Below are positions 1 through 7,309 of a stretch of 42,960 nucleotides of DNA, one piece after another; the stretch's first letter is position 1; each line of letters starts with the position of its first letter. The position numbers and the translations under genes were made by a program. The notes below the pieces were generated by a model. That model had not been told where the DNA came from. It searched no databases and saw nothing but the letters and a program-made list of their open reading frames with translations. This DNA is from CAWULT01 sp963923455 (GTDB lineage: Bacteria > Acidobacteriota > Vicinamibacteria > Vicinamibacterales > UBA2999): assembly GCA_963923455.1 (NCBI GenBank), contig CAWULT010000028.1, positions 1 to 42,960 on the forward strand, written 5' to 3'.

Positions 1-91
1 GACAGGCCTGCACCAGCGCCACCGGCCAGTTCGCCGCGGCGAGCAGGGCCCCGCGCTTCAGCGCGAGTCGAGGGCAAGTTGGCAGCGGCAC
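1..91 (-). CDS. Possible 5' end of an unidentified minus-strand gene (partial)
   Basis: An open frame starts at a GTG at 91 and runs off the left edge of the window. The 30 visible codons read VPLPTCPRLALKRGALLAAA and then NWPVALVQAC, which looks like a short basic stretch followed by the start of a hydrophobic segment. No Shine-Dalgarno sequence precedes the GTG. The gene would be divergent from the kinase at 124. Thirty codons are too few to name a family; the call rests on the open frame and the membrane-like composition only. Confidence 0.35.
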   Translation of the reverse strand, partial: MPLPTCPRLALKRGALLAAANWPVALVQAC

Positions 92-111
92 GGCGCGTTC
101 ATGTTACCCCG

Positions 112-117
112 TAGAAT
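112..117 (+). promoter_or_regulatory. Candidate -10 box for the NtrY-like kinase
   Basis: TAGAAT ends 6 nt before the GTG at 124, so transcription would begin at or next to the start codon and the mRNA would be leaderless. No good -35 hexamer is visible 17 bp upstream. Confidence 0.4.
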
Positions 118-123
118 TGGGAC

Positions 124-3100
124 GTGCTGCCCCGTTCCGAGCCCGGCGCGCCTGCCCCGCCGCCCCCGTGGCGGGCAATGGGGTTGCTGGCCCTCCTTGC
201 GCTCGCCGTCAGCCTCGGCATCGCAGCCGCGGGCTGGACGCTCGGCGTCTGGCGCTACGGCGGCGATGATGCCGCCGGACGTGCACGCCTCGAGGCCGAC
301 GTCCGCCGGACGTTCGACCGGCTGTCGGCCGGACTGCACGAGATGGCGTCCGCGGTGGCGGCCGCCGACGTGCGCGCCGCCGCCGGTGGTGACCTCGACG
401 CCACCGCGCGCCTCTTCGACGGGACGGCGCGCCTCGTCGCCGGCACCGGCGCCGACGTGGCCGACGCCGCGATCACCGTCTACGCCACCGACGGCCGCAT
501 CCTCGCGTGGGCCGGGCGGCCGTCCGAACTCCCAGCCGATCGCCTCACGGGCGCCGAGGCGTGGTTCATGTTCCCGCACGCACTCGGCCTGCGCCTCGTG
601 CGCGTGGCGCCGGTCAGCGGACCGGGCGGCGCGCGCGTCGGGACCGTCGCGACCGAACGCGCGATCGCGCCACCCGACAGCGCCGCCATCGCCGCCGCCC
701 TGCAGGGGACGGCCCGAAACGGCTTCCGCGTGCCAATCGGCTTCGCCGAGATCGCGATCGAACTGCCGTTCGAAGGGGGCCGTACGATTGCGAGAGAGTC
801 GGCGTTCGCCGTTTCCTCCCCCACCGGCGCTCCCCTGCTGACCGCAACGGTCGTCCCCGGCGCCCCGGGCATCGCCCGCCGGCACTGGAATCGGGTGACG
901 TTCACCGTGGCCGCGGTCGTGCTGCTGGCAGGGCTGCTGCTGCTGGCAGGGCCCCTGCTCGACTGGCGGAACCGGACCCGGGCCATCGGGCCCTATGCAA
1001 CGGCTGCGGTGGCCACCGCCCTCCTCCTCGTCGGCGTCCGGCTCGCGCTCGTGCCGGCCCTTGCCGGGGTCCGGAGCGGCCACCCGGCGTTCTCCTCGTC
1101 GACCTACGCCTCCCCCCGGTTGGGCGCCCTGCTGTCCTCGCCCATCGACCTCCTGCTGACGCTGCTGACCGCGGCCGCCCTGGTCGCCCTGCTGTCGCTC
1201 GCGCTCGATGCGTGGCGGATCGGCCGGCGTCACGTCGGACGCCGGGGCTCCCGCGTCGGCGCCGCGGCGCTGCACCTGCTGGCCGGGGGCCTCGTCGCGC
1301 TGCTCGGCGTCGGCTACGCGGCGTTCCTGCGGGAGACGGTGGCCCAATCCACGCTCAACCTGCTGCGCTTCTCGATCCCCCCGTGGAACATCGCCGCCAT
1401 CGTCATGCAGGCGGCCCTGCTGACAGGGCACGCGTGCGTGCTGGCCCTTGGCGTGGCAGCCTTGCGAACGGCGGCGTTCCTTCGCCCGCTGCCGGTCGCA
1501 CGCTCTGCCCGGCGGCTGTGGACGGCGGCCTGCTGGGTGCTGCCCTTGCCCATCGTCTCGGCGGCCCTGGCCAGCGCACCGGCCGGGCACGCGCCGCTCT
1601 GGCTTGCACACCTGTCGGCCGTCGTCGTCGCGCTGCGGGCCCGCCGGATCGCGGCCGGCCTTCGGCACGGCTCGCAGGCCTTCCGACTCGCGGTGCTGGC
1701 CCTCGGCCTCCTGCTGCCCGCCATCGCCTTCTACCCGGCGATGTTCCGCCTGACGCAGCAAGGGAAGACGGATCTCGTCGAGCGCCAGTACGCCGCGCAG
1801 GCGCTGACGCAGCGCCAGTCCGTCCTGGCGCAGCTCCAGGACAGCCTGACGCAGATCGACCGCCTGCCCGACCTGGATGCGCTCGTCAGGGTGCCCGGGG
1901 CCGGCCCCGACACGCCGCTCGACTCCACCCGGGCGTTTCGCGTCTGGCAGACCACGCCGCTCGCGACCTACCCGGTCACCTCCGCCGTGGAGATTCATGG
2001 GCTGGACGGCGCGCTCGTCAGCCGCTTCGCGTTCAACTTCCCCGAGGATCCCGGTGCACCTCCAGGATCCGACGAGCACGACTGCGCCTGGGACCTCTAC
2101 GAAGAAGTGGTCCCGTTCTTCGCCGAGGAACGCCGCGTCTGGCACGCGGGCCGGGCGATCTGCACCGACGACCCCTCCCGCCGCGAACTCGGCTCGATCG
2201 TGGTGCACGCGACCGTCGACTACGAGAACCTGCCGTTCATCTCGTCGCACAGTCCCTACGTCGAACTGCTGCGGCCGGCCTCCGCCGCGCGGAACGAGCG
2301 CGGGCCGGGCCTGGACGTCGAATACGCCGTCTACGGCTGGAGCCGGACGCCCATCTACTCGTCGAGCGACACGGCCTGGTCCCTGGACGACACGGTGTTT
2401 GCGCGTCTCGAACGGTCCCGCGAGCCGATCTGGGCGGACCTGCGGCGCGGGCCGGACGCGTACCGCGTCTTCCTGCAGAACAACCGCGGAGGCATCTACG
2501 CGCTGGGGTTCCCCGCCGTGTCGCCGCTGGCGCACCTGGTGAACCTGGCCGAGCTGACGTTGCTGACGGCGCTGCTGGCGGTGGGGCTGATCGGCGGGCA
2601 CGCGGTGTTCAGCCGTCTCAGCCGGCGCGCCCCGACCGGCCGGGCCCTGCTGCGCGAGGTTCGCGCCAGCTTCTACCGGAAGCTCTTCCTGGCGTTCGTC
2701 GCGGCGGCCTTCGTGCCCGTGGTGCTGCTAGCCGTCGTGACCCGGAGCTTCGTCGCGACCGAGCTGCGCAAGGGCGTCGAGGAGGAAGCGCTGCGGACGG
2801 CCCGCGCGGCGGCCCGGACCGTCGAGGACCTGGTGGCGCTGCGGCAGGAGCCGCAGGGGATCTCGGTCGACGACGACCTGATGGTGTCCGTCAGCCGCCT
2901 GGTCGACGAAGACACCAATGTGTTCGGAGGCGCCGGCCTCGCCGCCACGAGCGAGCGCAACCTGTTCGCCTCCGGGCTGCTGCCCGTCCGCACGCCGGCG
3001 GACGTCCACCGCGCGCTGCGGATTCGCCGCGAGGCGGCCACCGTGACGCGCGAGCGCATCGGCGCGTTCGACTACCTCGTCGCCGCGGCACCGCTGACGC

Positions 3101-4104
3101 TCCGGCAGTTCGACGGCCTGATCACCGTGCCGCTGACCTCGCGCGAGCGCGACATCGAGGCCGAGATCGAGGCGCTCGACCGGCGCGTCCTGCTCGTCGC
3201 GCTGCTGTTCATCCTGGGTGGCGCCGGGCTGGGCTACTCAATGGCCGAACGCATCGCCGATCCGGTCAGCCGCCTCACGCGCGCAACGCGCCGCATCGCG
3301 AGCGGCGACCTCGATGCGCGCATCGCCGCCACGTCGTCGGACGAACTGGGCCGCCTGGTCGACGACTTCAACCGGATGGCCGGCGAGCTGCAGCGGCAGC
3401 GCGTCGAGCTCGAGCGCACCAACCGCCTCGAGGCGTGGGCCGAGATGGCGCGCCAGGTGGCGCACGACATCAAGAACCCGCTGACCCCCATCCAGCTCAA
3501 CGCGGAGCACCTGCGCCGCGTGCACGCCGACCGCGGCGAGCCGATGGGCCAGGTGCTCAAGGACTGCGTGGAGACGATCCTGTCGCAGGTGACGCTGCTC
3601 CGGCGGATCGCCTCCGAGTTCTCGAACTTCGCCTCGGCGCCGACGGCCCGCCGGACGGCGGTCGACGCCGGCGAAATCCTGCGCCAGATCGTGGACCCGT
3701 ACCGGGCCGGGCTCAGCGAGCGCATCCGGTTCGACGTGCACTTGCCGGACGCGCTTCCGCTGGTGCTGGCCGATCGGTCGCTCGTGGCACGGGCGCTGAC
3801 CAACATCGTCGAAAACGCCCTGTTCGCGATGCCGGGCCCGGGCACGCTCTCGGTGCGGGCATGGGCCGCCGGCGCGCGGGTGCACGTCTCGGTGACGGAC
3901 ACGGGGGGCGGCATGGATGCCGAGGCGCTCGCCCGGGCGTTCGAACCGTATTTCTCGACCAAGGCGTCGGGCACCGGGCTCGGCCTGCCGATCGCGAAGC
4001 GCAACATCGAGCTGAACGATGGCACGATCCGGGTCTCGAGCGAGCCCGGACGGGGAACCACGGTGGAGATCGCCCTGCCGACCGCCCCACCCGGCGAGGC
4101 CTGA
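124..4104 (+). CDS. NtrY-like sensor histidine kinase with a polytopic membrane N-terminus
   Basis: A 1326-residue inner-membrane sensor kinase. The C-terminus is canonical: HAMP near 1040-1095 (starts MAERIADPVSRLT), H-box AHDIKNPLTP with the phospho-accepting His at 1114, N-box NIVENALFA near 1227, G1 box DTGGGMD near 1259, then GTGLGLP. The DIKNPLTPIQL signature and the HAMP-HisKA-HATPase order are typical of NtrY. The N-terminus is unusual. I see about 8-9 hydrophobic helices before residue 540, a probable extracytoplasmic domain (about 545-795), two more helices near 800-875, a second external region, then a last helix before HAMP. Ordinary NtrY is about 700-750 residues. No response regulator lies next to it: the next gene is convergent pssA. 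GTG 124 is chosen because the frame is open and a -10 box sits just upstream; ATG 178, immediately before the first helix, is an alternative. Ligand unknown. Confidence 0.9.
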   Translation: MLPRSEPGAPAPPPPWRAMGLLALLALAVSLGIAAAGWTLGVWRYGGDDAAGRARLEADVRRTFDRLSAGLHEMASAVAAADVRAAAGGDLDATARLFDGTARLVAGTGADVADAAITVYATDGRILAWAGRPSELPADRLTGAEAWFMFPHALGLRLVRVAPVSGPGGARVGTVATERAIAPPDSAAIAAALQGTARNGFRVPIGFAEIAIELPFEGGRTIARESAFAVSSPTGAPLLTATVVPGAPGIARRHWNRVTFTVAAVVLLAGLLLLAGPLLDWRNRTRAIGPYATAAVATALLLVGVRLALVPALAGVRSGHPAFSSSTYASPRLGALLSSPIDLLLTLLTAAALVALLSLALDAWRIGRRHVGRRGSRVGAAALHLLAGGLVALLGVGYAAFLRETVAQSTLNLLRFSIPPWNIAAIVMQAALLTGHACVLALGVAALRTAAFLRPLPVARSARRLWTAACWVLPLPIVSAALASAPAGHAPLWLAHLSAVVVALRARRIAAGLRHGSQAFRLAVLALGLLLPAIAFYPAMFRLTQQGKTDLVERQYAAQALTQRQSVLAQLQDSLTQIDRLPDLDALVRVPGAGPDTPLDSTRAFRVWQTTPLATYPVTSAVEIHGLDGALVSRFAFNFPEDPGAPPGSDEHDCAWDLYEEVVPFFAEERRVWHAGRAICTDDPSRRELGSIVVHATVDYENLPFISSHSPYVELLRPASAARNERGPGLDVEYAVYGWSRTPIYSSSDTAWSLDDTVFARLERSREPIWADLRRGPDAYRVFLQNNRGGIYALGFPAVSPLAHLVNLAELTLLTALLAVGLIGGHAVFSRLSRRAPTGRALLREVRASFYRKLFLAFVAAAFVPVVLLAVVTRSFVATELRKGVEEEALRTARAAARTVEDLVALRQEPQGISVDDDLMVSVSRLVDEDTNVFGGAGLAATSERNLFASGLLPVRTPADVHRALRIRREAATVTRERIGAFDYLVAAAPLTLRQFDGLITVPLTSRERDIEAEIEALDRRVLLVALLFILGGAGLGYSMAERIADPVSRLTRATRRIASGDLDARIAATSSDELGRLVDDFNRMAGELQRQRVELERTNRLEAWAEMARQVAHDIKNPLTPIQLNAEHLRRVHADRGEPMGQVLKDCVETILSQVTLLRRIASEFSNFASAPTARRTAVDAGEILRQIVDPYRAGLSERIRFDVHLPDALPLVLADRSLVARALTNIVENALFAMPGPGTLSVRAWAAGARVHVSVTDTGGGMDAEALARAFEPYFSTKASGTGLGLPIAKRNIELNDGTIRVSSEPGRGTTVEIALPTAPPGEA

Positions 4105-4165
4105 CACTCCGGGTCCGGCCGACCGCCACGCGTCCAGGTCGAAGCCGCCGGGACGGCCGGCGCGA

Positions 4166-4993
4166 TCAGCGCTCCGGTGGCGTGCGCTGTTCAGCGGGGG
4201 GCGCGACCGCCGGCGGCGCCTCCCCAGCGCCCTCTCCCGGCCGGCGCAGCCGGTGCCACGCCAGGCCGATGAAGGCCGACGCCAGGTACGAGTAGGCCAG
4301 CGCCAGCAGCGTGCCCTCCGGTTGCGCGACCAGCACGGCCAGGCCGAGCGCCAGCAGGAACAGCACCGGGTAGCTGCGCCGCGACTGCAAGTCGAACGTC
4401 TTGAAGCTGCGGAACCGGATGGTGCTCACCATCAGCAGGGCGGGCACGATCACCATCGCCAGGACCAGCAGTGCCTCGGCCGGCCCGCTCAGCCCCGCCG
4501 GAAACGCGAAAACGGTGGCGGCGGGCACGCCCGCTGCCGGCGGGCTCGGCATGCCGACGAAGTAGCGCTTGTCCTGGGAGCCCGACTGGATGTTGAACCG
4601 GGCCAGCCGCACGGCGGCGGCGGCCACGAACAGGAAGCCCGCGGCCCAACCGATGCGGCCGAGCGGCTGCAGCCCCCACGAGAACGACAGCACGGCCGGC
4701 GCAACGCCGAACGACACGACGTCGGCCAGCGAGTCGAACTCGAGCCCGAAGGCGCTCGTGGTGCCCGTCATGCGGGCGATGCGACCGTCGAGCATGTCGA
4801 GCACGATGGCAATGCCGATGAAGCCCGCCGCGGTGTGGAACTCCCGGTGCATCGCGTGGATGATGCACGCGTACCCGCAGAACAGGTTCGCCATCGTGAA
4901 CAGGCTGGGCAGCAGGTACACGCCCCGGCGGAGCCCCTTCCGGGGGGGCGGATCGGGGCGCCTGCGGTCCAGGCTCTCGTCGGCGTGTGTCAT
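4166..4993 (-). CDS. pssA: CDP-diacylglycerol--serine O-phosphatidyltransferase
   Basis: Makes phosphatidylserine from CDP-diacylglycerol and L-serine in the inner membrane, the first step towards phosphatidylethanolamine. The 275-residue protein carries the full CDP-alcohol phosphatidyltransferase motif DGx2ARx8Gx3Dx3D: D69, G70, A73, R74, G83, D87 and D91. Several hydrophobic helices follow (for example SFSWGLQPLGRIGWAAGFLF), and the C-terminal tail is rich in Pro and Ala. The start ATG overlaps the end of psd by 4 nt, so the two are translationally coupled, and the product of PssA is the substrate of Psd. It converges on the histidine-kinase gene across a 61-bp gap with no clear terminator. 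Confidence 0.96.
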   Translation of the reverse strand: MTHADESLDRRRPDPPPRKGLRRGVYLLPSLFTMANLFCGYACIIHAMHREFHTAAGFIGIAIVLDMLDGRIARMTGTTSAFGLEFDSLADVVSFGVAPAVLSFSWGLQPLGRIGWAAGFLFVAAAAVRLARFNIQSGSQDKRYFVGMPSPPAAGVPAATVFAFPAGLSGPAEALLVLAMVIVPALLMVSTIRFRSFKTFDLQSRRSYPVLFLLALGLAVLVAQPEGTLLALAYSYLASAFIGLAWHRLRRPGEGAGEAPPAVAPPAEQRTPPER

Positions 4994-5628
4994 GTGCGGG
5001 TACCGGGCGCGAGGGTGGCCAGCCGGGTCACGCCGGCCACGACGCGCTCGTCGACCGACACGAGAATCGTCGCCGTGGTCGGCAGGAAGACGTCCATGCG
5101 CGACCCGAACTTCATCACCCCGAACCGGTCGCCGGTGGCCACGACGGCGCCTTCTTCCACGCGGCAGACGACCCGCCGGGCCAGCAGCCCGACCACCTGG
5201 CGTGCCACGACGGTCTGGCCGTGATGGTCGATCGTGACCTCGGAATACTCGTTGAGTTCGCCAGCCTCTGGCTTGTACGCCGGCAGGAAGCGGCCGGGGT
5301 GGAACGTGACCCGCGTGACGCGCCCGCCAATCGGCAACCGGTTCACGTGCACGTTCATCGGTGACAGGAAGATGCTGACCTGCTGCCAGCCACCCGTGGC
5401 GTAGCGGCCGGTGCCCGGCCCGGTGTACAGCACGCGGCCGTCAGCCGGCGACAGCACCTCTCCCGCGACGGCCGCGATCGTCCGCTCCGGATCGCGGAAG
5501 AAGAACAGCATGAAGGCCGGCAGCAGCAGGAGCGGCGCCGCCATCCACGGCCCGGCGAGCACCCACGCCACGACGACGATCACCGTTGTCAGGAAGACGA
5601 ATGGCCACCCGGCCGGATCAATACGCAT
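4990..5628 (-). CDS. psd: Phosphatidylserine decarboxylase, short (PSD-A) type
   Basis: Converts phosphatidylserine to phosphatidylethanolamine with a pyruvoyl cofactor made by self-cleavage. The 212-residue protein has an N-terminal membrane region, then SPADGRV with the conserved Asp, NVHVNRLPIGG with the conserved His, and the cleavage motif FGSRMDVF. The Ser of FGSR (residue 176) should become the pyruvoyl group. The length fits the short PSD-A subfamily rather than the long E. coli enzyme. ATG 5628 is chosen. An in-frame TTG at 5652 adds eight residues (MSRALSFP) and has GGGAG only two bases upstream, which is poor spacing. It overlaps pssA by 4 nt and lies about 77 bp downstream of the DUF465 gene. 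Confidence 0.94.
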   Translation of the reverse strand: MRIDPAGWPFVFLTTVIVVVAWVLAGPWMAAPLLLLPAFMLFFFRDPERTIAAVAGEVLSPADGRVLYTGPGTGRYATGGWQQVSIFLSPMNVHVNRLPIGGRVTRVTFHPGRFLPAYKPEAGELNEYSEVTIDHHGQTVVARQVVGLLARRVVCRVEEGAVVATGDRFGVMKFGSRMDVFLPTTATILVSVDERVVAGVTRLATLAPGTRT

Positions 5629-5705
5629 AGGGAAGGACAGGGCCCGGCTCAATTCTCCCGTACAGCCGGCCGAACGCTAAGCCAGGCCCCCACCCCTGAA
5701 CGGGG

Positions 5706-5945
5706 CTAGGACGACGGCGCCTGGCGGGCCCAGGTCCGCGCGAGCTGCTCCATCTGGTCCTTGACGGCCAGCTTCTGCTTCTTGATGGTGACTTCTTCGA
5801 CCTGCTCCGACGCCGACAGATGATGCCGGCCGGCGAGCTCATGAAGGCGATCGTCCAAGGCGTGGTGACGTTCGACGAGCTCACGGTAGTGTTCCTGCCC
5901 CTGCAGCAGAACGTGCTGGGCGTCCTGCACTTCCGCTTCACGCAT
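5706..5945 (-). CDS. DUF465 (YdcH-like) small coiled protein
   Basis: A 79-residue, charged, all-helical protein. The segment HALDDRLHELAGRHHLSASE followed by EVTIKKQKLAVKDQM matches the DUF465/YdcH pattern: a short first helix, a turn with His/Leu, and a second helix of the form (V/L)xxKKxKLxxKDxM. The molecular role of this family is unknown. The ATG at 5945 has a strong Shine-Dalgarno, GAGAGGAGGG, 8 nt upstream, which makes this short gene convincing. It lies between rimI and psd on the same strand. A candidate promoter (TTGTTC, 17 bp, TACCTT) falls between it and rimI, so it may be transcribed separately. Confidence 0.85.
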   Translation of the reverse strand: MREAEVQDAQHVLLQGQEHYRELVERHHALDDRLHELAGRHHLSASEQVEEVTIKKQKLAVKDQMEQLARTWARQAPSS

Positions 5946-6010
5946 CCCAGTACCCTCCTCTCTGGCGACGAAGGACTGACGGTGGTTCGGCCTGCGCGGA
6001 AGGTAGCACA

Positions 6011-6037
6011 GTGCCGGCGCCGGAACAATGCCGGCAC
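6011..6037 (-). terminator. Hairpin after rimI
   Basis: Perfect 8-bp inverted repeat (GTGCCGGC / GCCGGCAC) with an 11-nt loop, starting 6 nt after the rimI stop codon. There is no U-tract, so it is a hairpin of terminator type only by position; it may instead stabilise the mRNA 3' end. Confidence 0.4.
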
Positions 6038-6043
6038 CGCGCC

Positions 6044-6538
6044 TCAGGAGGAGGCCGGCGGCGCCGAAGGGTCGCGCCACCACAGGATGAGCGCGTCCTC
6101 GACGGGATCCGAGTAATAGTTGCGCCGTCGTCCCTCGACCGCGAACCCGAGCCGTTCGTAGAAGCGCCGCGCACCGACGTTCGATGCCCGGACCTCCAGC
6201 GTGGCGCGACTGGCCCCCAGGCGCCGCGCCTCGGCCAGCACGTGCGCCATCAGCCGCCCCCCGACCCCGTGTCCCCGGTAGGCCGGCCGGACGGCCACGT
6301 TGTTGATGTGGATCTCGTCGAACACGAGCCAGAACGCACAGAACGCGGCCACCGCGCAGCCCGGCGTCCGGGCCACGTAGATGTGGCAGACCGCCCGGTT
6401 CTGGAGTTCCCAGGCGTACATCTCCCGGGTCCACGGGTTGTTGAACGACTCGGCCTCGACCTCGAGCACGCCGTCGAGGTCCGCGTCTCCCGCGAGCGGC
6501 TCGATCCGGCAATCGGTCCCATCACCGGGCGCCGACAT
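6044..6538 (-). CDS. rimI: Ribosomal-protein-alanine N-acetyltransferase (RimI-type GNAT)
   Basis: A GNAT acetyltransferase of 164 residues. RimI acetylates the N-terminal alanine of ribosomal protein S18. The acetyl-CoA loop is visible as RPAYRGHGVGGRLM (R/Q-x2-G-x-G/A), preceded by the strand FDEIHINNVAV and followed by TLEVRASNVGARRFYERLGF, the typical C-terminal GNAT signature. The N-terminal SFNNPWTREMY is close to the RimI pattern SFxxPWS. ATG 6538 is chosen for its Shine-Dalgarno GGGGAGGGGC directly upstream; the longer open frame is an artefact. It overlaps the end of tsaB by 17 nt. The tsaB-rimI pairing is common in bacteria and supports the RimI assignment over a generic GNAT. Confidence 0.92.
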   Translation of the reverse strand: MSAPGDGTDCRIEPLAGDADLDGVLEVEAESFNNPWTREMYAWELQNRAVCHIYVARTPGCAVAAFCAFWLVFDEIHINNVAVRPAYRGHGVGGRLMAHVLAEARRLGASRATLEVRASNVGARRFYERLGFAVEGRRRNYYSDPVEDALILWWRDPSAPPASS

Positions 6539-7214
6539 GCCCCTCCCCACCTGGCCTGCGGACGTACACCGGGCGGACCGCCGCCGGGCCCGGCCGTTCC
6601 CCGGTCTCGAGCGCGAGGCGCGCGACGGTGGCCGCCACCAGCGGCGCGACGGGCGCCGCCATCCGCGCTCGCGCGCCCAGCCGGTCCAGGATGACCTGGG
6701 CCGACGCGCCGGCACCACCGCCCACGAACACGGTTGGCCCGTCGTCGAGGGCTGCCAGCCGGTCCAGGATCGCCGCAGGAGGGGCGACGGACGGGGCCTC
6801 GACTTCCCTGGCGCCGTGATATCGGGCCGCGTAGACCTCGCCGCGCCATGCCTCCACCCAGGTTGCGATGCGGACATCGGTCGCGCCCACTCCCAGGCCG
6901 TCGGACACGATCCGCGCCAGCGCGTCGAACGCCGACACGCCGACGAGCGGCCGCCGGCTGGCGAGCGCGAGTCCCTGCATCGTCGCGATGCCGACGCGGA
7001 GGCCGGTGAACGATCCGGGCCCCGTGGCCACGGCGAAGAGGTCGACCTCGTGCACGGCCGCGCCGGCGGTGCGCAGCACCCCTTGCAGGTCCGCGGGCAG
7101 CCGGGCGGCGTGCGACGTCGTGGCATCGCCGGCCGCCTCCGCCAGCAGCCGTCCGTCGCGCACAACGGCGCAGCTGCCGCCGGCGGTGGTGGTGTCGAGT
7201 GCCAGTACGAGCAT
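6522..7214 (-). CDS. tsaB: tRNA threonylcarbamoyladenosine biosynthesis protein TsaB
   Basis: A scaffold partner of TsaD in the transfer of threonylcarbamoyl to A37 of ANN-decoding tRNAs. The 230-residue protein begins MLVLALDTTTAGGSCAVV, the ASKHA-fold phosphate-1 strand. It has HAARLPADLQGVL and VATGPGSFTGLRVGIATMQG, both characteristic of TsaB/YeaZ. It lacks the HxxxH metal site that marks TsaD. Start ATG 7214 fits the family start exactly. It is the first gene of the tsaB-rimI-DUF465-psd-pssA cluster and is divergent from mutS, with a 91-bp region between them that holds a symmetric AT-rich -10 element. Confidence 0.95.
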   Translation of the reverse strand: MLVLALDTTTAGGSCAVVRDGRLLAEAAGDATTSHAARLPADLQGVLRTAGAAVHEVDLFAVATGPGSFTGLRVGIATMQGLALASRRPLVGVSAFDALARIVSDGLGVGATDVRIATWVEAWRGEVYAARYHGAREVEAPSVAPPAAILDRLAALDDGPTVFVGGGAGASAQVILDRLGARARMAAPVAPLVAATVARLALETGERPGPAAVRPVYVRRPGGEGHVGAR

Positions 7215-7225
7215 GACGCTTACGC

Positions 7226-7232
7226 GATAATA
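7226..7232. promoter_or_regulatory. Symmetric -10 element between tsaB and mutS
   Basis: GATAATA at 7226-7232 reads GATAAT on the plus strand and TATTAT on the minus strand. Each lies 12 nt from a start codon (ATG 7244 plus, ATG 7214 minus). It is the only AT-rich stretch in the 91-bp divergent region, so it may serve both directions. No strong -35 box is visible. Confidence 0.45.
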
Positions 7233-7243
7233 GCCAACGCACC

Positions 7244-7309
7244 ATGCCCGCGTCTCCGGTTCAGCGCTCCACCCTGTCCGCCGCCATCGGCCGAGGCCTC
7301 CACGCGTGA
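7244..7309 (+). CDS. Candidate 21-codon leader ORF overlapping the mutS start
   Basis: ATG 7244 opens a 21-residue frame (begins MPASPVQRST) whose TGA at 7307-7309 overlaps the mutS GTG at 7306-7308 as GTGA. The ATG lies 12 nt after the candidate -10 box, so it could be translated from a very short leader and pass ribosomes to mutS, which has no Shine-Dalgarno of its own. This is inference from position; the peptide resembles nothing known. Confidence 0.25.
   Translation: MPASPVQRSTLSAAIGRGLHA

Noticed and set aside
918..955. Tandem GCTGCTGCTGGCAGGG-like repeat
   Set aside because: It encodes a Leu/Ala/Gly-rich membrane helix of the kinase; ordinary low complexity in a transmembrane segment.
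58..2601. Minus-strand open frame of 847 codons opposite the histidine kinase
   Set aside because: Arg/Gly/Gln-rich translation with no domain; high-GC codon bias opens long antisense frames. The kinase frame carries real motifs.
5692..5706. Possible terminator CCCC-TGAAC-GGGG after the DUF465 gene
   Set aside because: Only 4 bp of stem, overlapping the edge of the stop codon, and no U-tract.
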